Positions 8,448 to 18,071 are shown, counted from the first letter of the stretch. The stretch: DNA of 64,000 nucleotides from CAIYPH01 sp043744375 (GCA_043744375.1 JAYTUU010000052.1:1-64000), one strand, 5' to 3'. Program-made: numbers and translations. Notes: generated from the letters alone by a model not told the origin.

Positions 8448-9224
8448 ATGGCGGCAAGCGACGCGCAGGCCAAGACGAAGGTGCCCGGAACGGCGCCGGT
8501 GGGGGGCGTTCCAGCTCTGCCCGCACCGCCGACCCATGTCGCCATCATCATGGACGGCAATGGCCGATGGGCTGCCGCCAAGGGTCTGCCACGTGTCGCC
8601 GGGCATCGCGCGGGGGTTCAAGCGGTCCGCCGCACCATCGAGACGGCGACCTCGCTCGGCGTCTCATGGCTTACCCTCTACGCGTTCAGCAGCGAGAACT
8701 GGCGCCGCCCGCTCAGCGAGGTGATGGACCTCACCGGGCTGCTGCGTCACTTCCTGCGCAGCGAGATCGCCGAGTTGAAGGCCGAGGGCGTCCGCCTGCA
8801 TTTCATCGGCGACCGCGCCCGCTTCGAGGGCGACATCCAGTTCGACCTCGGCGCCGCCGAGCGCGACACCGCCGCCAACACGCGGCTGAACCTGGTGATC
8901 GCGCTGTCCTATGGCGCGCGTGCCGAGATCGCCGCCGCTGCCCGTGCCGCCGCCGAGGCCGTGCGCGCCGGCACGCTCGATCCGGCCGACATCACTGAGG
9001 CCAGTTTTGCCGCGTTCCTTTCCACTGCCGGCATCCCCGACCCTGATCTGATCATTCGCACCTCGGGCGAGCAGCGGCTGTCCAATTTCCTGCTTTGGCA
9101 GAGCGCCTATGCCGAACTGGTGTTTCTCGACGTGCTCTGGCCCGATTTCGGCCCGGCGCAGTTTGCGGAAGCGCTGGCGGAATTTGCGCGGCGCGAGCGC
9201 CGCTTCGGTGCCCGCCCTGGCTGA
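8448..9224 (+). CDS. uppS: Undecaprenyl diphosphate synthase (cis-prenyltransferase)
   Basis: UppS makes C55 undecaprenyl diphosphate from farnesyl and isopentenyl diphosphates, for cell-wall and surface polysaccharide carriers. Motifs are clear: IIMDGNGRWAAAKGLPRVAGH with the catalytic Asp, YAFSSENWRRP, and IIRTSGEQRLSNFLLWQSAYAE split across the last third. The ATG at 8448 is used here (258 residues); a GTG at 8439 directly follows the frr stop and would add three residues. The first 25 or so residues are an Ala/Pro-rich extension ahead of the catalytic core. The end overlaps cdsA by 17 bases. Confidence 0.96.
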   Translation: MAASDAQAKTKVPGTAPVGGVPALPAPPTHVAIIMDGNGRWAAAKGLPRVAGHRAGVQAVRRTIETATSLGVSWLTLYAFSSENWRRPLSEVMDLTGLLRHFLRSEIAELKAEGVRLHFIGDRARFEGDIQFDLGAAERDTAANTRLNLVIALSYGARAEIAAAARAAAEAVRAGTLDPADITEASFAAFLSTAGIPDPDLIIRTSGEQRLSNFLLWQSAYAELVFLDVLWPDFGPAQFAEALAEFARRERRFGARPG

Positions 9225-9924
9225 CCCCACCACGCAGCCGCGGCACGTCATCGTGCCCCCTGATGGCGGGAAATGGCGCGATCTCGGCGTGCGCGTGGCC
9301 TCGGCCGCCGTGCTGCTGCCTGTGGCCCTCGGGAGCCTGTGGGCGGGCGGTTGGTACTGGACCGCGCTGGTTCTGGTCGGTGCGGCCGGCATGGCGCTGG
9401 AATGGCGCGCTTTGTGCAGGCACCGCCCCGCCCCGCTTCAGCCGCTGCTCGGCGCCGTCTATATTCTGCCGGCAGTCATTGCCCTGCTCTGGCTGCGCGA
9501 TGACCCGGCGGGCGGTGCCGTGCGCGTGCTGTTCATCCTCTGCGTCGTCTGGTCCAGCGATATCGGCGCCTATATGACCGGACGGCTGCTCGGTGGCGCA
9601 AAACTTGCCCCGACCATTTCGCCCGGGAAGACCTGGTCGGGCGTGGCCGGCGGACTTGCCGCGGCAATCGCTGTTGGCTTCATCTTTGCGCGGCTCAACG
9701 ACGGCTCGCCAGGCAGCGCGATGGCCATTGCGGCCCTGCTCGGCGTCGTCGCACAGGCTGGCGATCTGTTTGAGTCCGGCCTCAAGCGGTATTTCGACGT
9801 GAAGGATTCTGGCAATTCGATCCCCGGCCATGGCGGCCTGCTTGATCGTCTGGACGCGGTTCTGACGGCGGCTCCGGTCGCCGCTGCCCTTCTTCTGTTG
9901 CGTGGCGTGGAGCTTTGGCGATGA
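9208..9924 (+). CDS. cdsA: Phosphatidate cytidylyltransferase (CDP-diglyceride synthase)
   Basis: CdsA makes CDP-diacylglycerol from phosphatidate and CTP in the inner membrane. The protein has several hydrophobic segments (for example VRVLFILCVVW) and the family signature KRYFDVKDSGNSIPGHGG followed by LLDRLDAV; DIGAYMTGRLLGGAKLAP is also present. The start is uncertain: the GTG at 9208 gives 238 residues and overlaps uppS by 17 bases; a GTG-coded valine about 15 residues on is an alternative. The protein is at the short end for the family. Its stop overlaps the dxr start as ATGA. Confidence 0.93.
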   Translation: MPALADPTTQPRHVIVPPDGGKWRDLGVRVASAAVLLPVALGSLWAGGWYWTALVLVGAAGMALEWRALCRHRPAPLQPLLGAVYILPAVIALLWLRDDPAGGAVRVLFILCVVWSSDIGAYMTGRLLGGAKLAPTISPGKTWSGVAGGLAAAIAVGFIFARLNDGSPGSAMAIAALLGVVAQAGDLFESGLKRYFDVKDSGNSIPGHGGLLDRLDAVLTAAPVAAALLLLRGVELWR

Positions 9925-11093
9925 GCGCGAAAACGGTCACCGTGCTCGGCAGCACCGGCAGTGTGGGCACCCAGACGGTCGAACTTCTCGCCGCCGACCC
10001 GCAGCGATTTCGCGTCCGTGCATTGGTTGGCGGCCGGCAGGCGGGGCTGCTCGCGGCCCAGGCGCGCGCGCTTGGGGCCGAGTGGGCGGTCATCAGCGAC
10101 GAGGCGGCCTTCGCCGAACTGCAAGCCGCCCTCGCCGGCTCCGGGGTGCGCTGCGCCGCCGGGCGGGAGGCGGTGATCGCCGCCGCGGCTTTGCCGGCCG
10201 ATTGGACCATGGCCGCCATCACCGGAGCGGCCGGGCTGGAGCCGACGCTGGCCGCCATTCGCGGCGGCGGCGCGGTTGCCTTGGCCAACAAGGAGGCGCT
10301 GGTCTGCGCCGGCGCGGTCATGCTGCGGGCCGTGCGCGATCACGGCGCCACGCTATTGCCGGTTGATTCCGAGCACAACGCCATCTTCCAATCAATGGCC
10401 GACGGCAATCGCGGTGCGATCGAGAAGATCATCTTGACCGCCTCGGGCGGCCCGTTCCGCACGTCGAGCATGGCTGAAATGCGCTCCGCTCGCCCGGAAG
10501 CCGCGCTGAAACATCCGGTCTGGTCGATGGGGGCGAAGATCTCGATCGACAGCGCGACGATGATGAACAAGGGCCTCGAACTGATCGAGGCGGCGCGGCT
10601 GTTCGACCTGTCGGAGAGCGCCATCGGTGTGTTGATCCACCCGCAATCCGTTATTCACGGCCTCGTCTACTACCATGACGGCAGCGTGTTGGCGCAGCTT
10701 GGCTCGCCCGACATGCGAGTGCCGATCGCCCATACCCTCGCCTGGCCGGCGCGCATGGCCACGCCGGCGCCGCGGCTCGACCTTGCGGCCGTCGCCCGGC
10801 TCGAATTCGCCGAACCCGATCCGGTGCAGTTCCCTGCCCTCGGCCTCGCCCGCGCCGCTCTCGTGGCAGGTGGCGGGGCGCCCGCGATCCTGAGCGCAGC
10901 CAACGAAATCGCCGTTGCCGCCTTCCTCGATCGCCGCATCGGCTTCCTCGACATCGTCGATATCGGCGCCCGCGTGCTCGACGCCCTCGGGGCGCCGCCC
11001 GCCGAGTCCCTCGATGCCGTGCTCGGTCTCGACGCTGCGGCCCGGGAGGCTGCCAGCCGTCTCTGTGCCCTGTGCGCCCGCCCCGCCGCCTGA
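9921..11093 (+). CDS. dxr: 1-deoxy-D-xylulose 5-phosphate reductoisomerase
   Basis: Dxr converts DXP to 2-C-methylerythritol 4-phosphate with NADPH, the committed step of the non-mevalonate isoprenoid route that feeds UppS. The 390-residue protein has the NADPH motif VLGSTGSVGTQT, the substrate/metal motif LPVDSEHNAIFQ, the flexible-loop region HPVWSMGAKISIDSATMMNKG and the C-terminal ANEIAVAAFL. The ATG at 9921 overlaps the cdsA stop and has GGAG upstream; a TTG at 9915 is less likely. The 129 bases after it contain an AT-rich patch (11122-11183) that may hold a promoter for rseP-bamA, though no clean -35/-10 pair is visible. Confidence 0.97.
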   Translation: MSAKTVTVLGSTGSVGTQTVELLAADPQRFRVRALVGGRQAGLLAAQARALGAEWAVISDEAAFAELQAALAGSGVRCAAGREAVIAAAALPADWTMAAITGAAGLEPTLAAIRGGGAVALANKEALVCAGAVMLRAVRDHGATLLPVDSEHNAIFQSMADGNRGAIEKIILTASGGPFRTSSMAEMRSARPEAALKHPVWSMGAKISIDSATMMNKGLELIEAARLFDLSESAIGVLIHPQSVIHGLVYYHDGSVLAQLGSPDMRVPIAHTLAWPARMATPAPRLDLAAVARLEFAEPDPVQFPALGLARAALVAGGGAPAILSAANEIAVAAFLDRRIGFLDIVDIGARVLDALGAPPAESLDAVLGLDAAAREAASRLCALCARPAA

Positions 11094-11222
11094 GAGAAAT
11101 CGTGCAAACTCTAGAGGTTTCACGAAATTAAGTTTACCCCCACCGCGCGGTTGCAGTAGGGTCGTTTAAATTACTTCTAAATACGCAAACCGTCTCATGG
11201 TTTGATGCGCGAGGAAATCGCC

Positions 11223-12338
11223 GTGCTGGAGTTTCTGCCCGCCTTCCCACGCGCGATCGTGGCCTTTGTTATTGTTCTCGGCATTCTCGTGTTCGTGCAC
11301 GAATATGGCCACTACATCGCGGCGCGTTGGCGCGGCGTGCATGTGGAGACGTTCTCCATCGGCTTCGGCCGCGCGCTGTTCACTTGGCGCGACCGGCGTG
11401 GCACCGTCTGGAAGGTCGGCTGGGTGCCGCTCGGCGGCTATGTGAAGCTGCACGGGCAGGAGCGGCCAGAGGATGTCGCCGCGGAGGTGCGCGCGCGCTG
11501 GATCCCCGGGCGCACCTTCCACGAGAAATCCGTGGCCTCGCGGGCCATCGTCGTGGCGGCGGGGCCGGCGGCCAATTTCGCCCTCGCGGCCGTGCTCTAT
11601 TTTATCCTGTACGCCAGCGTTGGCCGGCCGATTGCGCTGCCTGTCATTGGCGAAGTGCTGGCCGATTCGGTGGCGCAGAAGGCCGGGTTGCAGGCCGGCG
11701 ACCGCATCACCGGCATCGATGACGCCGCCGTTACCCGGTTTGGCGATATCCAGCGCATCATCTTCGCCAGCCCCGGAAAACCGCTCGTGCTGCATGTCCT
11801 GCGCGCCGACTCGCCGCGCGACATTCCGATCACGCCCGAGGAACAGGTCGACGCCAAAGGCAATCGCTCTGGCAAGCTTGGCATTCGCGGCGGTGGCACG
11901 ACCTTCGAACCGGTCTCGTTGCCCGAAGCACTTTGGGCCGGCGTGGACCAGACCTGGGATATCACCGTGCAGACGCTCGATGGCGTCTGGGCAATGATCA
12001 GTCAGCGTAAATCCGGCGAGGATCTCGGCGGGCCGCTGCGCATCGCGCAGATGTCGGGGCAGGTGGCTACGCTCGGATTCGCCAGCCTCATCTCCTTCAT
12101 CGCGCTGCTCTCGGTCAATCTCGGGCTGATCAATCTGTTCCCCATCCCCGTGCTCGATGGCGGCCACCTGATGTTCTTCCTGGCCGAGGCCATTCGCGGC
12201 AAGCCATTGCCCGTGCGCGCGCAGGAATACGGCTACCGCGCTGGATTCGCTCTGCTGATCGGGCTGTTCGTCTTCGCCACCTGGAACGATCTGACGCATA
12301 TCGGACTGTTCCGCTGGGTCGCGTCCCTGGTCGGATAG
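11223..12338 (+). CDS. rseP: RIP metalloprotease RseP (site-2 protease)
   Basis: RseP cleaves membrane segments of regulatory and signal-peptide substrates inside the inner membrane. The zinc motif HEYGH lies in the first membrane segment, a PDZ domain (around residues 105-195, with GLQAGDRITGID) follows, and the second active-site motif is NLFPIPVLDGGHL; membrane helices occur at both ends. I chose the GTG at 11223 (VLEFLPAFP, 371 residues) because GAGGAAATCGCC gives a good ribosome-binding site with proper spacing. The ATG at 11205 has none. The gene precedes bamA, the conserved order. Confidence 0.95.
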   Translation: MLEFLPAFPRAIVAFVIVLGILVFVHEYGHYIAARWRGVHVETFSIGFGRALFTWRDRRGTVWKVGWVPLGGYVKLHGQERPEDVAAEVRARWIPGRTFHEKSVASRAIVVAAGPAANFALAAVLYFILYASVGRPIALPVIGEVLADSVAQKAGLQAGDRITGIDDAAVTRFGDIQRIIFASPGKPLVLHVLRADSPRDIPITPEEQVDAKGNRSGKLGIRGGGTTFEPVSLPEALWAGVDQTWDITVQTLDGVWAMISQRKSGEDLGGPLRIAQMSGQVATLGFASLISFIALLSVNLGLINLFPIPVLDGGHLMFFLAEAIRGKPLPVRAQEYGYRAGFALLIGLFVFATWNDLTHIGLFRWVASLVG

Positions 12339-12496
12339 GGCCTGCCGCCGACGCGCTCCCGCAAAGTCATGTCAGGGGGGTTGCGCTGCGCGGTTTCGGC
12401 GGGTAGCGCCATGCCGATGGTGCGGCTATTCTCCGCGCCCCGCATAGGCCAGTCGTCTCGAACCTTGGGACGGCGCTGCAACCAGGGGTATCGCCT

Positions 12497-14848
12497 TTGA
12501 CTCGCACTCGCGCAGCGCTGCTTTCCGCCTTCTGCCTGCTGTTCGCCGCAGGCCCGGATCTGTCGCACCCGCCGACGGCCAGCGCCCAGGCCGTGCCTGC
12601 AAGGCCGGGCGCCGTGGCGGGCCAGGGCGGACTGGTGGGCTCGGTGAAGATCGAGGGCAACCAGCGCATCGAGGAGGGCACGATCCGCTCCTACATGCTG
12701 CTTCAACCCGGCGACCCGTTCGACTCCGAGCAACTCGATCGCAGCCTCAAGACGCTGTTCGCCACCGGCTTGTTCAGCGACGTCACCCTGCGGCGCGAGG
12801 GTAACGCGCTGGTCGTCAAGGTCGTCGAGAACCCGATCGTCAACCGCATCGCCTTCGAGGGCAACAAACAGGTCACCGACGAGGCGCTGCGCCCGGAGCT
12901 GCAACTGCGCGCCCGCGCGGTGTTCACCAACGCCACCGCCCAGGCCGACCGCCAGCGCATGCTCGACCTCTACGCGCGCAAGGGCCGCTATGCCGCGCGG
13001 GTCGAACCCAAGATCATCCAGCTCGACCAGAACCGGGTCGATGTCGTCTTCGAGATCGACGAGGGCGCGAACACGCTGACCAGCCGCATCGCCTTCGTCG
13101 GCAACCGTGCCTACAGCGAGGGCAAGCTCGGCGAGGTCATCTCATCGCGTGAGGAGGCCTGGTGGCGCTTCCTGTCGACCTCCGACAGCTACGATCCCGA
13201 CCGGATGAATTTCGACAAGGAGCAGCTGCGCCGCTTCTATCTGTCCAAGGGTTACGCCGATGTCGAGATCGTAAGCGCCACCGCCGAACTCGCGCCCGAC
13301 CGGTCCGCCTTCTTCATCACCTTCACGATCAACGAGGGCGAACGCTACACAGTCTCCAAGGCCGAGCTGAACGTCACGCTGAAGGGCGTTACTGCCGAGT
13401 CGCTGCAATCCCAGATGCCGTTAGACGTGGGCGACTGGTACGACGGCGATGCCATCGAGCGCGCCGTGCAGGCGCTCAGCGACGATCTGCAGGGCCGCGG
13501 TTTTCCCTTCGTGGAAATTAAGCCGCGCGTGCAGCGCGATCGGGAAAAGCGCACCATCGAGATTGTGCTCGATGTCGGCGAGGGCCCGCGCGTCTACATC
13601 GAACGCATCGACATCACCGGCAACCAGCGCACCTATGACAAGGTGATCCGCCGCGAGTTCCGGGTCGGCGAGGGCGATCCGTTCAACGTCGCCTTGGTGC
13701 GCCTGTCGCGCCAGCGCATCGAGGACCTGGAATACTTCAACCGCATCGAGATCCTGTCGCAAACCGGTTCGGCACCCGACAAGGTTGTCCTGAACGCGGT
13801 CATCGAGGAAAAGGCGACCGGCCAGCTCCTGCTCGGCGGTGGCTATTCGACCGATATCGGGGCGCTCGTCTCGTTCGGTCTGCGCGAGAAGAACCTGGTC
13901 GGCACCGGCATCGACGGCAGCTTCAACACCGTGCTGGCGCAGAAGCAGAGTCAGATCAATTTCTCGCTCACCGACCCGTATTTCCTCGACCGCAACCTCG
14001 TGGCCGGGTTCGATATCTTCCACATCGTGCAGAACAACACCGACATCGCCGAGTATCGCGAGAGGCGCACCGGCGTGAGCCTCCGGCTGGGCTACCAGTT
14101 CAGCGAGCATCTCCGCCAGTTGATCACCTACTCGGCGGTGGAGCGTAACATCTACGCCGTCGGCGCGAATGCCAGCGTTTATGTCAAGGACGCCAAGGGA
14201 GCCTCGCTGCTGTCGCAGATCAGCCAGGCACTGACGCTGGACTATCGCGACAGCCGGGTCGATCCGCGCCGCGGCTTCGTGATCCGCCTTGGCACCGATT
14301 TCGCCGGCCTCGGCGGCGATGCCCGCTTTGCGCGCGCCAAGATCGACGCGTCCTACTACATCCCGCTCGAGCGGGTATTCGGAGACCCCGATTGGGTCCT
14401 CGCGATCAACGCGGGGGTGGGCCAGATGTTCACCTTCGGCCGCAACGAGCGCATCATCGACCGGTTCTTCCTCGGCGGCGACAATTTGCGCGGCTTCCAG
14501 ACCGGTGGCGTCGGTCCGCACTCGATCTCGACCGGGGACAGCATCGGCGGCCGGTTCATCTGGACGCAATCGACCGAGCTGCGGTTCCCCTTGCCGGTGT
14601 CTGCCGATCTCGGCATGACCGGCCGGGCCTTCGTCGATGTCGGCTCGCTGTCGGAGTTGAATCAGCTCCTGCTCAACGGTGTTCCGCAGGCCTTCACCAA
14701 CAGCGGCGCGCCGCGGGTCGGCGCTGGCGTCGGCATTTCGTGGAAAACACCGTTCGGGCTGATCAATATCGATCTCGGGCAGGCGGTGGTGAAGAAGAAA
14801 TTCGACCAGACGCAGCTGTTGCGCTTTGGTTTCGGCACAAGGTTCTAA
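12497..14848 (+). CDS. bamA: Outer membrane protein assembly factor BamA
   Basis: BamA folds and inserts beta-barrel proteins in the outer membrane. The 783-residue protein has a signal peptide (about residues 1-30, LLSAFCLLFAAG), five POTRA repeats (about 45-430, starting VGSVKIEGNQRIEEG), and a C-terminal barrel with GLREKNLVGTGIDGSF, the loop-6 RGF motif in DNLRGFQTGGVG, and the terminal phenylalanine of RFGFGTRF. The TTG at 12497 is preferred because AGGGG stands eight bases ahead. It is 158 bases after rseP, and skp follows after five bases. Confidence 0.97.
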   Translation: MTRTRAALLSAFCLLFAAGPDLSHPPTASAQAVPARPGAVAGQGGLVGSVKIEGNQRIEEGTIRSYMLLQPGDPFDSEQLDRSLKTLFATGLFSDVTLRREGNALVVKVVENPIVNRIAFEGNKQVTDEALRPELQLRARAVFTNATAQADRQRMLDLYARKGRYAARVEPKIIQLDQNRVDVVFEIDEGANTLTSRIAFVGNRAYSEGKLGEVISSREEAWWRFLSTSDSYDPDRMNFDKEQLRRFYLSKGYADVEIVSATAELAPDRSAFFITFTINEGERYTVSKAELNVTLKGVTAESLQSQMPLDVGDWYDGDAIERAVQALSDDLQGRGFPFVEIKPRVQRDREKRTIEIVLDVGEGPRVYIERIDITGNQRTYDKVIRREFRVGEGDPFNVALVRLSRQRIEDLEYFNRIEILSQTGSAPDKVVLNAVIEEKATGQLLLGGGYSTDIGALVSFGLREKNLVGTGIDGSFNTVLAQKQSQINFSLTDPYFLDRNLVAGFDIFHIVQNNTDIAEYRERRTGVSLRLGYQFSEHLRQLITYSAVERNIYAVGANASVYVKDAKGASLLSQISQALTLDYRDSRVDPRRGFVIRLGTDFAGLGGDARFARAKIDASYYIPLERVFGDPDWVLAINAGVGQMFTFGRNERIIDRFFLGGDNLRGFQTGGVGPHSISTGDSIGGRFIWTQSTELRFPLPVSADLGMTGRAFVDVGSLSELNQLLLNGVPQAFTNSGAPRVGAGVGISWKTPFGLINIDLGQAVVKKKFDQTQLLRFGFGTRF

Positions 14849-14853
14849 GCGAA

Positions 14854-15699
14854 ATGAAGCGTCGCGTGTTTGCCATCGCCGTTGCTGCCCTCGCCGGGCT
14901 GACGGTTTCATTTGCCTGGCTTGTCCCGCCGGCAGCGGCGCAGGGCCAGGATTTTTTCGTGCCGAACCAACGCCCCGCGCCGCAGGCCGGCCAGCGCCCG
15001 CCGGCTGCCGCCCCAGGCCCCGCGCGCGCCGCGCCGCGTCCGGCACCGACCAACCAGCCAGCACCGCAGGAGGAAGCCCAGGCACCGATCCAGGCGCCGA
15101 TGCCGCCGGTTCCGGACTTGCCGGCGCTCCCCCGTGGTGCCGCCGCGCCGGCGGCCATCATCGGCTTGATCGGCGTGCCCGAGGTGATGCGCGCCTCCGC
15201 CGCCGCTCAGTTGGTTGACCGCGTCATCGGCGAACGCCGCGAGAAATTGAACGAGGATGCCCAGAAGGAGCAGCAGGCCTGGCGCGACCTCCAGCAGGCG
15301 CTCGCCAACCAGCGCACGACCCTTTCGCCGGAGCAGATACGCACCAAGGAGCGTGAACTGCAGGACCGCATCACCAGCGCGCAGCAGCGCTTCCAGAACC
15401 GCGGCCGGATCATTCAGGAAGCGGCGCAGTACGGCCTCAACCAGATCCAGGCCTCGCTGATCGCGGTGATCCGTCAGGTATCGGAAAGCCGTGGCATGAA
15501 CCTGATCCTGCACCGCCAGCAGGTCGCGTTGAACGTCAACGAGTTCGATATCACCGAGCAAGTTGCCGAACAGCTCAACAAGCTGCTGCCGACGGTGATC
15601 ATTCCGCCTGATGGCGTGTCGCCCAATCCCCCGGCGGCGGCCGGTACCCCTGCCGCTAGTACCCCCGCCGCAACGCCGCCCGCACCGCCGAAGCGCTGA
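14854..15699 (+). CDS. OmpH/Skp-like periplasmic chaperone
   Basis: The 281-residue protein has a signal peptide (FAIAVAALAGLTVSFAWLV, cleavage near AAAQG), a long Pro/Ala-rich linker (about residues 35-105), then a Skp-like domain: a beta strand (AAIIGLIGVPEVMRAS) and a long helical hairpin (LVDRVIGERREKLNEDAQ through RIIQEAA). Skp trimers hold unfolded outer-membrane proteins for BamA. The proline-rich linker and the extra Pro/Ala tail (TPAASTPAATPPAPPKR) make it longer than E. coli Skp, as in other alphaproteobacteria. Position between bamA and lpxD supports the call; sequence similarity to Skp itself is weak. Confidence 0.85.
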   Translation: MKRRVFAIAVAALAGLTVSFAWLVPPAAAQGQDFFVPNQRPAPQAGQRPPAAAPGPARAAPRPAPTNQPAPQEEAQAPIQAPMPPVPDLPALPRGAAAPAAIIGLIGVPEVMRASAAAQLVDRVIGERREKLNEDAQKEQQAWRDLQQALANQRTTLSPEQIRTKERELQDRITSAQQRFQNRGRIIQEAAQYGLNQIQASLIAVIRQVSESRGMNLILHRQQVALNVNEFDITEQVAEQLNKLLPTVIIPPDGVSPNPPAAAGTPAASTPAATPPAPPKR

Positions 15700-15703
15700 T
15701 CCG

Positions 15704-16753
15704 ATGGCGGGCGATCCGCGCTTCTTTGCCCGCCCCGCGCCGATCTCGATCGCGGCCGTATGCGCGGCGGCCGGCGGAAGCGCCGATGGGGATGGCTTTC
15801 TGCTCACCGGCATAGCGCCGCTGCAGACGGCGACGGCGACCGAGCTGAGCTTTCTCGACAATCGCCGCTATCTGCCTGCGCTCAAGGAGTGCCGCGCCGG
15901 TGCTGTGATCGTGCATCCCGACATGGCCGCGCATGTGCCGGAGGGCACGCGCGCCATTGTCACCCCTCAGCCCTATCTTGGCTGGGCGCGTGCTGCCGCC
16001 CTTTTCTTTCCGGCCCCGCCGACCACCCCAGGCGTACATAGCACCGCGGTCGTGGACGAAACCGCACGGATCGACCCATCGGCCGAGATTGGCCCGTTCG
16101 CGGTAGTTGCCGCCGGCGCTGAGGTCGGCGCGCGCTGCCGTGTCGGACCGGGTGCCGTGATCGGTGCCGGCGTCGTGCTCGGTGCGGATTGCCGGATCGG
16201 TGCCCATGCCAGCATCAGCCACGCCTTGCTTGGCGCACGGGTCTACATCTATCCCGGCGCGCGGATCGGCCAGGAGGGCTTCGGTTTTGCCTCCGGCCCC
16301 ACCGGCCTTGTCACCGTTCCCCAGCTTGGCCGCGTGCTGATCGGCGACGATGTCGAGATCGGCGCCAATTCCTGTGTCGACCGTGGCAGCGCCCAGGATA
16401 CCGTGATCGGCGCCGGCTCGCGGCTCGATAACCTCGTGCAGATCGGCCACAACGTGCAGCTTGGCCGCTGCTGCATCGTCGTCGCCCATGCCGGCATTTC
16501 CGGTTCCGCGGTGCTGGAGGATTTCGTCGTCATCGCCGGGCAGGCGGGTGTCGCGGGCCATCTGCGCATCGGCAAGGGCGCCAAGATCGGTGCGCAAGCG
16601 GGTGTGATATCGGACGTTCCAGCCGGCCAGGATTGGGTCGGCAGCCCGGCCCAGCCGGCGCGGGAGATGTTTCGGCAGGTGGCGATACTCAAGCGCCTCG
16701 CCGTCCGCACCCCGGCGAAAGATCAGAACGCCACGCGAAAGGAGACGACATGA
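15704..16753 (+). CDS. lpxD: UDP-3-O-(3-hydroxyacyl)glucosamine N-acyltransferase
   Basis: LpxD adds the amide-linked hydroxyacyl chain in lipid A synthesis. The 349-residue protein has an N-terminal uridine-binding domain (LSFLDNRRYLPAL) and a left-handed beta-helix of hexapeptide repeats (IGPFAVVAAGAEVGARCRVG onward), with the conserved IYPGARIGQEGFGF, the catalytic histidine region QIGHNVQLG and AHAGISGSAVLED. A C-terminal helical stretch with charged tail closes it. The start at 15704 is four bases after skp. The stop overlaps the fabZ start as ATGA. Confidence 0.97.
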   Translation: MAGDPRFFARPAPISIAAVCAAAGGSADGDGFLLTGIAPLQTATATELSFLDNRRYLPALKECRAGAVIVHPDMAAHVPEGTRAIVTPQPYLGWARAAALFFPAPPTTPGVHSTAVVDETARIDPSAEIGPFAVVAAGAEVGARCRVGPGAVIGAGVVLGADCRIGAHASISHALLGARVYIYPGARIGQEGFGFASGPTGLVTVPQLGRVLIGDDVEIGANSCVDRGSAQDTVIGAGSRLDNLVQIGHNVQLGRCCIVVAHAGISGSAVLEDFVVIAGQAGVAGHLRIGKGAKIGAQAGVISDVPAGQDWVGSPAQPAREMFRQVAILKRLAVRTPAKDQNATRKETT

Positions 16754-17259
16754 GCGATCAGCCCCCCGCGGCTTCCGAGCCGCGGCGTATCGACCGCATC
16801 GACATCAACCGCATCATGCTCGGCCTGCCGCACCGGTTCCCCTTTCTGCTGATCGATCGGGTCGTCGATTTCGTGCATGACCAGTCGGCCACCGGCATCA
16901 AGAACGTTTCGATCAACGAGCCGTTCTTCCAGGGCCACTTCCCGGGCAACTTCGTCATGCCTGGTGTGCTGATCGTCGAGGCGATGTGCCAGACGGCGGG
17001 CGTGGTGGTGTGCGAAACCCTCGGCCCGGAGGACGGCTACGGCATCAGCGTCTATTTCATGTCCATCGAAGGGGCGAAATTCCGCCGCCCCGTGGTGCCC
17101 GGCGACCAGGTGCACCTGCACGTCACGAAAGACCGCCGGCGGGGCGGGGTCTGGCGGTTCAATGCGGAAGCGAAGGTGGATGGCGTGAAAGTGGCAGAGG
17201 CGACGTTCACCGCGATGGTGATCCCGAAAGACAAGACCGCGGCGGCCCCCACATCGTGA
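16750..17259 (+). CDS. fabZ: 3-hydroxyacyl-ACP dehydratase FabZ
   Basis: FabZ dehydrates 3-hydroxyacyl-ACP, competing with lipid A synthesis for the same precursor. The 169-residue hot-dog-fold protein has HRFPFLLIDRV, the active-site histidine and glutamate in GHFPGNFVMPGVLIVEAM, and the family's AKFRRPVVPGD. The ATG at 16750 has AAAGGAG upstream and overlaps lpxD by four bases. The first 20 residues are a slightly longer leader than in E. coli. The stop overlaps the lpxA GTG start. Confidence 0.97.
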   Translation: MSDQPPAASEPRRIDRIDINRIMLGLPHRFPFLLIDRVVDFVHDQSATGIKNVSINEPFFQGHFPGNFVMPGVLIVEAMCQTAGVVVCETLGPEDGYGISVYFMSIEGAKFRRPVVPGDQVHLHVTKDRRRGGVWRFNAEAKVDGVKVAEATFTAMVIPKDKTAAAPTS

Positions 17260-18068
17260 CGGGCATTCATCCAACCACGCTCATCGCGCCCGGCGCGCGG
17301 ATTGCCGACGGTGTCGAGATCGGGCCGTGGTGCACGGTCGGCGCGGACGTGGAGCTTGCCGCCGGCGTGCGGCTGATCAGCCACGTCGTCGTCGAGGGCC
17401 ACACGAGAATTGCCGCCGGCGCGGTGCTCTACCCGTTCAGCACCGTCGGCATGGCGCCGCAGGATCTCAAGTATAAGAATGAACCGACGCTCGTGGAGAT
17501 CGGCGAACGTACGCTGATCCGCGAGCACGTCACCATCCATCGCGGCACCCCGAACGGCGCCGGCATTACCCGCGTTGGCGCCGACTGCATGCTGATGAAC
17601 GTCGTCCATGTCGCGCATGACTGTACGATTGGCAACGGCGTCATCATCGCCAACAACGTGGTGATGGGCGGCCATGTCCAGATCGGCGACCATGCGGTGA
17701 TCGGCGGCAGTTCGGCGATCCACCAGTTTGTCCGCATCGGCCGCGCGGCGATGATCGGTGGCGTTTCGGGCGTGGAGGCCGATGTCGTGCCGTTCGGCGT
17801 GGTGCTCGGCAACCGCGCGCGCCTGGCCGGGCTCAACGTCATCGGCATGCGCCGCCGCGGCTTCGACCGGGCGCAGATCCACGGAGTCCGCGCCGCGTTC
17901 CGGGAGATGTTCTGGGGCAGCGGCGTGTTCGCCGAACGGGTCGCCGTCGTACGCGCCCGCATGGCCGGCGATCCGCTGATCGACGAGATGCTCGCCTTCA
18001 TGGCCGTGCCGAGTAAGCGCGGCCTGGTGCGCGCGGGGTCACCGAGCCACGACGACAGCGACAGCTAG
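17256..18068 (+). CDS. lpxA: UDP-N-acetylglucosamine O-acyltransferase
   Basis: LpxA catalyses the first step of lipid A synthesis. The 270-residue protein is a trimeric left-handed beta-helix of hexapeptide repeats, with STVGMAPQDLKYK, the catalytic-histidine motif VVHVAHDCTIGNG, GGSSAIHQFVRIG, and the C-terminal helical part beginning GLNVIGMRRRGFDRAQI. The GTG at 17256 overlaps the fabZ stop (GTGA); the sequence VTGIHPTTLIAPGARI matches the usual beginning of the family. lpxI follows three bases after the stop. Confidence 0.97.
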   Translation: MTGIHPTTLIAPGARIADGVEIGPWCTVGADVELAAGVRLISHVVVEGHTRIAAGAVLYPFSTVGMAPQDLKYKNEPTLVEIGERTLIREHVTIHRGTPNGAGITRVGADCMLMNVVHVAHDCTIGNGVIIANNVVMGGHVQIGDHAVIGGSSAIHQFVRIGRAAMIGGVSGVEADVVPFGVVLGNRARLAGLNVIGMRRRGFDRAQIHGVRAAFREMFWGSGVFAERVAVVRARMAGDPLIDEMLAFMAVPSKRGLVRAGSPSHDDSDS

Positions 18069-18071
18069 ACG

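Noticed and set aside
13421..15085. 554-codon minus-strand open frame across bamA and skp
   Set aside because: Antisense to bamA and skp, both firmly identified; the product has no recognisable motif or start signal.
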